59,190 nucleotides of DNA. Origin: Labyrinthula sp. Ha. Taxonomy: Eukaryota; Sar; Bigyra; Labyrinthulida; Labyrinthulaceae. A program made the position numbers and the translations under genes. Positions 45,505 to 56,338 of the stretch are shown here, piece after piece; position 1 is the stretch's first letter; each line of letters opens with the position of its first letter. Location of the stretch: positions 1 through 59,190 of the forward strand of contig JAALGZ010000092.1 of the NCBI GenBank assembly GCA_015227615.1, in the 5' to 3' direction. Below the pieces are notes generated by a model. It was not told where the DNA came from, searched no databases, and saw nothing but the letters and a program-made list of their open reading frames with translations.

Positions 45505-48008
45505 ATGGTTTATTTATTTCCCCTTCTAATTCGTAGGTCATATGATAGGAATATTAACCCAACTGAAAGAGAAAGGTTTAGAAAAGAAGCAGAAGAGTTT
45601 GTTAAAAAAGTGAACGTGCACGAAGAGATTATGACATTGACGTATTCTTATATCTTGTTTTATTCTTTAGTTTTGACTGCTGTCCTTTAGATTTTATTGG
45701 AAAAAACCTTTCTATTTGGTTTGAAAAGTTTCCAAAGGTTAAAGTACTTCAGTATTTTCTTGTTTTGTTTTTATTTTAGGTTTATATATTGTCATTTAAA
45801 CAAATTGAATTTTATTGGAATGAAAAAAATAAAACAAAGATTAAATATTCAGGCACTCGAGTATATTTGTTGTTGTTCTTATGTTTTAGTTTTATTGGGT
45901 GCAATATTCCAAAAGATAATTCTCTTTCTAAGTTTTTGAAAGGACAAAAAATAAACTCAATAAAGTAAACTTTTTATTTATGCTAAATATTAGATTTCAA
46001 GAAAATAATATGAAAGAAGAAATACTTGTTAAAATGTTGAAGGAAGTTTCAAGAATGAATAGTTTGATAGATATTTTGTATTCACTTTTCTTTTCTTTAT
46101 TTCTAGTATTCAAGAAGATAACTTGAGGATTGATAACCCAGAAATTACCTCTTTAACAAAACTTTGTTTGGAAAATTTACCTTCTTTATTAAAGTTTATG
46201 TTTATTTTTGTTTTGTTTTGACTTTTAGTTTGCGAGTTGGTGAAATAAATATTGAAGAAAACAAAGATGAAGTTCAAAATTCACTTAATAATCATTCTTC
46301 TCTTTTATTATTTGAACTTGGGAAAAATATTTTCAATACTAAAAAATTAGAAGAAAGAATGAAAAAATATGCTTCAATAAATCTAAAAGATAAATACAAT
46401 AGCTATACTGTTTTAAATGAATGTCAAGTTCTATTTATGGGTGATGGGAGAGTTGGAAAAACTTCTACCATAAGAAGTTTATTTGACAAAAGTTTCTTAC
46501 TCGATAATAAATCAACTTTAGTTTTGAATGATATTGATATATTTTCAATAAACCCAGATAGTTATATCTGGAATTCAATATCAAAATATGAACTAAGTGT
46601 TCAACGAGTTAACAATAGTCTTCCTGCTGGTGTTTATTCTTATTTTGATCCAAATCAAGAAGTTGAAACAAAATATAAACTTGATTTTGAAAAAGAACTT
46701 CTTTCAAGAACAGTTTCTAATGAAACGTTTATTGAAAATATGAAAACAAATAGTTATGGTTTTGCTAAAAATGATATTTATTTTCGTGTTTATGATTTTG
46801 GTGGACAAGAAATATTTTCTTCTGTTCATCATATTTTTATGAATTCAAATTCACTTTACTTTCTAATTTTTAATATGACAAAAATATCTCCGAATGATTT
46901 ATTTAGATTAAAGTTTTGGTGTGAAAGTATTTTAAAAAATGCAGAAAAAGCACCAGTTATTTTTATTGGTACATATTTAAGAAGATATAAAAGAAAGAAT
47001 CTTAAAGATACAAATCTAGAAAAAATACAAAATACACTTCAAAACTTTGTTGAAAGTCTTTCTTCTGAATTAAATATATTGAAAAATGATATGAATATTT
47101 TCTTTCCTATTGAGAATTCAAAATTAGAATCTCAAGAGAAAAAAGATATAAAAGATAAAATAAAAAGTCTTGTTTCTGGAGCAGCTGGAATAAAAAAAGA
47201 AAACTTTCTTAATTTTGAATTAGGAACGGCAGACATTCTTTACCTTGATAATTGTCGAGAACAAACAAATATTATGACTTTGAAAGAATTTGAAGATAAA
47301 TCTTATTCTTGTGGTTTTGACGATTGGGAAGTTGAGAAAATGCTTCAAATATATTCAAAAGCTGGTTTAATTTGTTATTTTCCTTATTTAGCTTTGGAAG
47401 CAGATGAAAACTATATATTTTTTGCACCTTCTTATCTTGCTCAAGCTTTAGGTAAGTTTATCAGAGATCCAAATTTTCATGAACTTGCATTTAGAATTCC
47501 AAGTAATAAATTTTCTTTATATAGAATTTATGTTGCTAAAGGAAAACTAAATAAAGAACTTTTTAATATTTTACTAAAAGAATATTCTGATAAAGAAAAG
47601 AAATATATTTTAAGTTTAGCTTTGAATAGTTTAGTTTTGATACCTGTAGAAAAAGAAAATGATGTTTTTATTCTACCTGAATTACTTCCTGAACTAAAGA
47701 GAGCAAAAATAAAACCTTTTTTCAAAAGTGATATTAAAATAGTTTTCAAAAGTCTTGTTCGTTTGGCTGTTTTTGTAAAAGTTGTCTTTTTATTTCTAAA
47801 GGATGAAGATGTTCATGAATCACTTTTATTCAAAGGATTTGCAAGAATTATTTTCAAGAATAAAAGAATAGTTGATATTTTTTTAAACACTGAAACTGAA
47901 ATTAGTTTTACTCTTGTTCAAGGAAATAATTTAGAATGGTTAAAACAAAATGTTGATCTGATTTCAGAAGAACTACAAGAAATTAAAGAAAATGATGTAG
48001 TTTTGTAA
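45505..48008 (+). CDS. Roco protein: leucine-rich repeats, Roc GTPase and COR domain (intact copy)
   Basis: Seven exons: 45505-45641, 45671-45751, 45780-45860, 45890-45964, 45994-46077, 46107-46193 and 46229-48008. All six introns are GT-AG, phase 2 and 29, 28, 29, 29, 29 and 35 nt long; spliced length 774 aa. Exons 2-6 encode about 25-29 residues each and start with a repeating aliphatic/Phe pattern (LQFIYCHL, LDFIGCNI, IKFQENNM), i.e. roughly one leucine-rich repeat per exon. The Roc domain has GDGRVGKT at 253-260 and DFGGQE at 371-376; the usual TKxD guanine-binding motif appears as IGTYLRRYK near 427-435. The C-terminal part (about 440-774) resembles COR, with the GLICYFP and FFAPSYLAQAL blocks. 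No kinase domain. Roco proteins are dimeric GTPases in signalling. Exon joins were inferred from frame and from agreement with copy 1. Confidence 0.82.
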
Positions 48009-48027
48009 CTTGTCGCTTTGGCTCAAA

Positions 48028-51000
48028 TTTGTTTCAAGCAACATTTTATCCTTTATTGAGAATTTTTTTCATTGAGGCTTAAAGTGGTAATTATTGTTCT
48101 CTATTTATCAGCGATTAAACTCTAAATTGTGTATTTCACTGCCATCCCTACAATTTTAATTGAAAATGTACAGAAGAAGAAGTTTAACTTAAAAACTCCA
48201 GAACTATATATTATAAATACATATCTGACACTGTATTCGGCTGTCATTTTGGACACGGTATAAAATACTGTAATATTCTTGTTTTTTTGCTGCTCAAAAT
48301 TTAACCGAGAGCCATTAGTACAAAATGTGTTTAAAGTTTCACAGAGATTCAACTTTTAGAACAAGGAATATGTTAATGGACAAAAAATAATCTATCAAAA
48401 TATTAATGACTTCGCTTTAGTTTATTAAATTCTAGTCAAGACTCAATTAATACCAAAAAATACGTTCCTTATTTTTAGGAATATAACTTATATACTATGA
48501 GTAGTGTGAATTATACACATTATTATTTAACTTTCCACTGGTTTTTTATGTAGTGTTTAATCCATATATTTTGAACGACTAATTATTCATCCTTGTAAAA
48601 AAAATAAAGATTTTGATTACCAATAGAAAAAGAGCAAGAAGCTTGAGTACAAAACGAACTTAGTTAGCGACAATATATATAGAAGAACTATACTTGATAG
48701 AAATTCATACATCTTTGAGGTCACTTCCGTATTAAATCCCCATAAAAGGTAGAAAATGAATGTGTAGGAGGTCACTTAGCTCAATGGATTTATAGGCTTT
48801 TGGGGTTCCAAACGTTTTGTCAACTTACCTATGCGAAACAATATTTACTTTAACTCTTATTTGACTGCCTTTATTCAATTCTTTCTATTCTCTCAAATAC
48901 ATAAATGTCACATAATTATATTTTCCTATGATGCATAATATTTATTTAAAAACAGTGAAAATAAAATAATTAAGGTTTTATAAATACCTTATGGTTTGCT
49001 TTACTTCTATATTAACTTGAAATCAGTGAATTAGGCTCTTTCATGCTCAAGAACGTCAAAATTATACATATTCTACGAAAATTACAAATAATCTTTTCGT
49101 GCAGTTTGTCTTTTCTGCTCCAGTAAGTATATAGTTTTCAAATAACTTCAAAGATTTCCAATATATTTCCTAAAACTATTTGGACTGCCTTATTAAACTT
49201 TTCAGTATTTTTGCGCGTTTTTCCATTACAAACGGAGAATCTGAATTAACATCATTATCAATACTTGAACACCAAAAAGAATAGATTATAACTCTCTGCA
49301 AGAAGCATCCTCAATGGAATATCAATATTCACAGTATCTCGTCAGATTCGTTTTAACAAGTTAGAAATTAGGTTGCATGGAGACATTTACAAGTGATTGA
49401 GAGCTGACAACAGTAACTGCGTGATCACAAGGGTTTTATAATTAGGTTTTGTCTTTATTTAGTCGAATGAATTAGTTAGTTAAATTCATATTGATCAAAA
49501 ATCAGATATATAAGAAGGGAGTAAGTTCAGAATCAACCTATTTGGTTTTACTATGTAAGAATCATTTCAAATCATACTTTCCGAATGCAGCTAGAAATTC
49601 TTTTGGTAATATTTATTTATTAAATTCTTCCTTTCCTAGTATATGGAAATAATACAACCTTGAAATCTTTTATAATGTGTTGAAATATATTTTCAGTAAT
49701 TCAGTGAATTGTTTTTCTATTGAAATTTTTTCGTCCTCAAAAAATAATATTTTTTCCTTTGGTTGATTTCTGCAAATAAGTCTCTTAATAGCGATTTCAC
49801 TTTTAGCAAAGATTTCTTTTTCTTTTTAATTCCAAAACAATGAAGAAAAACCAACATATTCTTCAATTCTTGTGAACCAAATATACCATTTTAATAATAT
49901 TGAAACAAAAGGAAACACAAGGGTTCTCAAAACGTTCTTAATAATTATTGTAGTTTTTTTGCTCTTTTATTGTTATTAACCTGGAAAATGATAACACGGA
50001 CTGATGAAAATCCTTATATATTCTGTAGAATGCAAATATTTACAAAATCGGGATGAATAGAAGAACAATAAAAGGAATTGATAAAAATATTTAACTGTTG
50101 CTGGGGTATAAATAAGGGATAATAGCTTTAATAAAGAGTACAAAATAAATTTACCAAGTTTTTTTATTTTGGAAATAAGTGGGCATTTAATTTTTAAGAC
50201 CAGATTTAACTAAAATGCTATTTTCAGAGGAATTTTAGTCGATCCTTTTATATAATAGTACGTAATGTCTGAGAAATTTACTAGGTAGCTGAACTATTCT
50301 TATTATATTTTATGTTTTGCTAATTATCCTTTTATATATGTTATGACACATGTTCTTTAAAGAAGTTCTCCATTAGCTTAATTAGAAACTGATGATGAAT
50401 ATATAAAAAACAAAGTATTGAAACTATAAATAAACAAATTGTTATTTTTTATAATGAATAGAAAATAAACATGATTGAAATAGAATAAACAAGATATTTC
50501 AAATAGACAAAGCTTTAATTGCTCAATTATATCTGTAATATAATCTATATTGTGAAATGGAAACAGAAGAAGAACTTAAACACCATATAGAGAGATATTT
50601 ACGCAGTTTCTTTATAAATCAAATACTTGAACTGTGATTAATACCTTAGATAAAATCAAAACCATAGTTTCCTTTTGGAATATTACTCTTATTATTATAG
50701 TAAAACAAATATATATTCTATCCTCACTTAAGAATCTCATTCTTTAAAAAGGAATTTATACAAGCATTTTGAAAAGAAAAAATATCCAATTAACTCAATA
50801 CCATAATTTTTTTTCATTTATCATAAATTCTGTAATAAAGCTTCACGTTGTTTAATTGGAGATTTTACATTTTCTTTCTGATATTAGAATATCTGGTTTG
50901 ATGGCTTAATTTAACTGGAAGAACGAACAATCTGAAAATTGATTTGAAAATTTGTAAACTGTTCTCCTTGGCTGCAGCTAGTTTTAGAGAATTTGCTAGA

Positions 51001-51061
51001 TCTGGTTATTACATCGATTAAAGGCTAACCTATGAAAAAAAAAGCTAGATTGCAATATATT
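48028..51061. other. 3 kb AT-rich unique non-coding sequence
   Basis: No gene recognised on either strand. It lies between Roco unit 2 and duplication copy B. Confidence 0.5.
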
Positions 51062-53686
51062 AGAGAGCAGCTCCATCATCTCTTCCAGAATCATCAAAAT
51101 CTAGTTAATATCATTTTTTTTTATTTTCCGAAAATGCCCATTAATTTAAGGCTAACAAAAAACTTTTTCTTCTTATGCAACATTGTTGTCTCACTGTAGC
51201 TGGTTCTTAAATTCACTATCGTACATAATTGGAATTTTCTCTTTTATATTGTTTATAATCGATTGGGTGCCTTGATAACCCAAATCTTAGGAAATTACCA
51301 AAGTTGATTACTTTGGAAAGATGATCAAGGTTCAATTTTATCCAATACTTTGCCAGGTAGGCTTGAAGTCATTGGGCATGGTTAAATGAAGTAGTGAAAG
51401 AAACGAAGGATGCAAAAAATTAATTTAATCTACATAATCCAAAATGGGCCAAGAAAACAGGGAAATTATTAAATAGTAATAATTAAATATATTTAGATGT
51501 TATGAAAAGAGAAAAAAATAGGAAATGGCCAAGTATTAAACTGAGCATGTGATTAATTTTGTTTCTGTAATATATAGCTACTAAGGCAAAAAATATCTGT
51601 GAATCACCATATAGTGCTTACACTAAATATAAGAGGTTTTTAGACCTCAAAGATATTGTTACTACAAAGTTTATTGTCTTAAAATATCCTCGGCTAACTA
51701 AATCGATTTCATGCTTCAGTTTGTGTTATTCAATATATTTTTAGAGAAATAATACACCCACTTAGCGTCTTCCATAGCTAGGTCTTGATGCAGATTCTTG
51801 CTCTTAAATTTCAATCTCATGAGTTTAAAAATATTGGTGGTTTTCAAATCAACAAGAAAGCTCAACATAAATATTTTTTTTTATTTCTAGCGTGTTCTGT
51901 ATTTTTCTGTGACGTTCATCATCTATAAACATTACAGACTATTATTCCATTCATCACCTTCTATTTCACGAAATTCGACATTTTCTTTGCATTAATTTTG
52001 ATATCTGGATTTAAATTTGATAAGACCTATATTTTCATATATATTAAGTTTCTGTTTTCATAAGAAAATTCACATTTCTTACTTATTCTAATTCGAGTCA
52101 TCAATATGTATAAATATTAGGTTATCTTCACTTTTACTGTGAGTTGAGCCACATTGCAAGATTTTTTTTATTTTTATTTCATACAAAATTATAATCCATA
52201 AATTTTCTGTAGCGAAAGTTTATTACTGAATATAGTTTCTTTCAATTTGGTTAATAGTTGTCTGCAGTTATTAACTGTATTGTTCATTACAAACACATCA
52301 GCCATAGTTTATTTGGAACTATTTGGAGAGAGCAGGATATTAAATAATAAAATTTTTTTCTAGAGCAATATCGTGAAAGTATTATTAGCATTTGCCTTTC
52401 TCTTTTTTACCTCCTTAAAGTGTAGTTTGAAACAAACTTTTGCTGACTAAATATTATACTCTATTGTTTAAAGGAATTATTGAAGAGAATCTCTCAGAGA
52501 TTATAAAGTATATAAGCAGAAACGTTTGTTATAGTTTTCTCTTTTTATATTCGGATGCTCTCAGGTCAAATAACAAAATACAGATTCAAAACTAATAACT
52601 ATGAAAAAGTTAAGTTTCGTAACTTTAATTTCCTTGCCAATAAGGTTGAAAAAGATACACGTTTTCTTGCTTTGCTGACACCATAGTGAGTATAAATCTG
52701 TCTTTAAAACCTTTTATTATATCCCCTAAACTTAAGTAATGTTTCTATTGCTGTAAAAACAAGGACGTAGATATTAGTTTTGCATTCAGGGGCAATCAAT
52801 ATAGTAGTTTTACAAAATACTATGTTAACATTTGTCTGTATGTGAGCATAAAGTCTATTAATCTCCTTAACATCTGATTATGATTCATTTGTTACTACTT
52901 AATAAGTATCAAACGGCTCTTCAATGGTAACATTATTCATATCGAGGAATCAAAAGTAAAGTTTTACAGAACCGATGCACTGGTAATAGGTATCTGGTTT
53001 GATAATGTATATAAATGATTTTCTGTTATTTGTATTCATTCGATTATTAATACATGAATTCTGATTTTTATTTCTTTTGACTGATTATAATTTTATGCTA
53101 ATTACAAAATAAATATCAGCATAGGATTGATTAAGCAAAATTCTACCAAATGGTCCAAATATTCTAGTAGAAAATAAAAAACAGATCGAGATCTATATGT
53201 TCCAATAATATCAAGGTAATAGGATTTATCCAACCAAACTTCACATTCTAAAGTTTTCATATTATACAAAACTTCATTTCATTGGCTATATAAAAAAGAG
53301 TTCAGTGATCCAGCGTTGTATTGAAAATAGATTATAGATCAATAGGACTTAGCAAATATCAAAATCAAAAAAAAAATACTGGTATAGTTTTTTTAAACAT
53401 TATTAATAGACTATATCCGAATCCTATTTACTAACAAAATGGCTTGAAAATGTCACAAAGATAAAGATTAATTGCATCTTAAAGATTCCTAAATACTTAC
53501 TTTATGCCGGAAACAAATAAGGTCTGCCTATGACATCGATATTAGGAGTTAGATCCCTCAAAACAGTTAAATATGATCTGAATATGATCCAAAGATTCAA
53601 TACTTTTTAGATCAATTTGTTGATGCCTCTGGAGAAAACTGTACTCAGTTTCATTCAAACCTCTTTGATGAAATTCTATGTTTCAC

Positions 53687-55860
53687 TCACAGTATTAAAT
53701 TTAGGGAAACCTTGTCCATAGCAGCATCAATTAGGGTGCAAACAGATAAAAGCAAACTTCCAGATCCATCTATCTTGTTGAAATAGGACCTAAAGATATA
53801 CATGTTAATTCCAGAGCTCTTCACATGAACTTTGAATTCCATAATGAAATTTATGAAAAATAATATATTGAGGAATATAACAGTCACTGGCAATCACTTA
53901 ACAGTATTGGTATTTGCAAAGTACTTTGGTATAGTCTAAGAGGAATGATAACATATTCTTAATCTAATTAGCGAGCAGCCATCTCTCTAATATATATTTT
54001 CTCCTTAAAGGTCTAAATCTTGAAGTAAAAAGTCATCTAAACCTGAAAAGAATATTAGATAGAGAAAATTTTGACTGATAAAGATATTATTTTTTTTTAT
54101 AAATTCTGAATATCATTATTGTCACATCTTTGTTATAGTCAAAGATAACGAACAAATGTAATGAACGGATGGATTCACTGCTTGGATCCATAATCATGTT
54201 CGTAATGAAACTTTAGTTACCTGTTGCCTCAAGTAGTGAATAGGAAGAAGAGTACAACACATTAATAATCCGGTAGAGATAAAGGAATATAGGATATCCC
54301 TAGGAGAGTTTAAAAGCATTTAAGTGATATTTTGAGAACAATTCATAGCTGAATAAGTAAAGTCATACAAAAATAGAAAGATATATCAGTTCATGCTGAA
54401 TGAACTTATGGAGGCTCATGGGTACCAGAAAAGTGAAAATTCACAAAATACAAACTTGGACGACATGTTCTATTAACTTCTGGGCCCTTTTATTTGGCAT
54501 AATGGGAGAAAGTTAAGAGTATAATGGCAACATATAATATGCTCCGAAAAATAGTGAAACAACTGATTATAAAGACACATCTACATGAGGGTAAATATAA
54601 TGAGGCATCTTAGAAATATACACTGTTTTCATAATCACCAAAACAGCTGCAATTACTGATAAAAACTTTATCAAGATCAATATCTCGCTCACCCGAGACT
54701 CTATAAAAACTTCAGTAGAACGCCTACAATAAATCCGAGGAAAATAATTTTCTGCATACATAACTGGAACTATATCTTTAACCAGCGTCACCTATTTCTC
54801 CTTCTTCAACATCTGTATCGGTCTTGGATTGAGAGGTTAGATATAAGTTATAGTCTAAATAAACGAATGCATTGGCAGGTAATATAAGAAGCTTAACCAT
54901 CATATTAATCCCGCAAACGTTAAGAAGATATAGAACATACTGAGCCCCCCCCCTGAAATTCGCCTATACAATACACTCCTGTGTTTTTATCAGAAAACAA
55001 TACAATCCATGTTTCTGTGAGAGATTGACTCAATGGTAACTCAATAATAAAATTATGAGAGATAAGTTAAGAAAAACAAAAATACATCTGCAGATCCCCT
55101 AATTGAATGCAGTAACTAAAATGCCTTGGCAAACCAGAGCAAGATGGTCTTATAAACAATAGTTCCTGTTGCAAATCGAAGAAGTCTCAACTAGTCGGCA
55201 TCTTATCAGAAAAGTACCTTAGAAAATTTTAAAAGCGACATTATTTCAACTGCAGCTGCAATTTGAGTACCGGTTGGAAGAGTGGAACTTTCCCAGTATA
55301 ATTCATAATCTCAATCCTTTTTTTAGTATTAGTTTTCAAAATTGACTATTACACTAATTTTAGTATCTTCATTTTTAATTTGTTCTGGCCTAAATTTAAT
55401 TAATTGGTATATTAGAAGCTCTTTGTAGAACAAGACCAAAGGAAAAATATGATGTATCGCAACATTGACACCTACAATAAAAAATTATTTTAAAATTTAA
55501 CTTTGACTCTATCAAATAGTTTTTACTTGATAATATTTTCAAATGAGTTAATCTTATGTACAAAATGATCACTGCTCAAGTCAGTAAAAATATAGTGACA
55601 TGCATCCAATTTAAACTTACTATTGACGTCGAAAGTACATTCCAGAAAATATCGATAAAAAATTGCTATGTAACAATTTTTTCACCTTTTATACAAACTT
55701 AGTCTTGTCAAAATAGGAGGTCAGCCCTTTCTTCATTTCAAGCGCATAGCTACAATAGTTTTCACCTGCTGCAGCGCTTCCTCGGCTATTGCAATAAAAT
55801 TTGTCAATAAATTCCTTTCTACACTTACTGTAGTCACTATGGAAAAATTTATATCCACGA
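53687..55860 (-). other. Copy B counterpart of the possible multi-exon gene
   Basis: The protein-like stretches of 35817-37966 recur here with changes (for example SGSLLLSVCTLIDAAMDK at about 53695-53790). The ATG equivalent to 37966 is GTG here, and one candidate donor is lost. If a gene exists, this copy is probably the more degraded. Confidence 0.15.
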
Positions 55861-56081
55861 AAGTAACGTCAGTTTGTTCCCTTTTATGTTTTATTTTTTC
55901 TTGTCTTATTCTTTTTTCTTGTCTTTAAATTCATATTCATCATATTATTATTTTTTTTTATTGTGAAATTATAATTCTGTTAATGGCTGATTCAGAAGTA
56001 TTACAAATATAAATTTTGGGAAATTACTTTGACCAATCATATTGCAAGATTATTTGACTTGAGTGAAAGAATATTAGATAG

Positions 56082-56338
56082 TGTTATTTAGAGTTTGAAA
56101 TACGAACTGAAACAAATCTTTATTACTAGCTGTTCAAAAACTTTGAAATATGAGTCCCTTGAAATAAGCGGTTAAGCAAATTAAGAGTTTAAGAGAATAT
56201 AAAAAGAAAATTTATTACTTTATATTTTATTCTACTTTTACACAGCAAACTAATCTGAGAACAGGCCGATACAGTCGTCCTTTTTAAAGTCCGTAGAATT
56301 TGTAAAAGAAGTTTCTTTTCTTGGACTATAAACGAATA
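56082..56338 (+). repeat. 5' LTR of chromovirus copy B
   Basis: Same boundaries as the LTR at 38214-38467, preceded by the same ATAG. Confidence 0.8.

Larger units (their letters stand above)
45281..48027 (+). repeat. Roco unit, copy 2 (2,747 bp)
   Basis: Matches 14082-16826 in inverted orientation from end to end. Its left end lies immediately after the ATAG target duplication of the chromovirus; its right end lies about 20 bp after the Roco stop codon. Confidence 0.85.

Noticed and set aside
48765-48830. tRNA-like string (TTAGCTCAATGG, then GGGTTCCAAA)
   Set aside because: No acceptor or anticodon stem can be formed and T-arm spacing is wrong; a chance resemblance.
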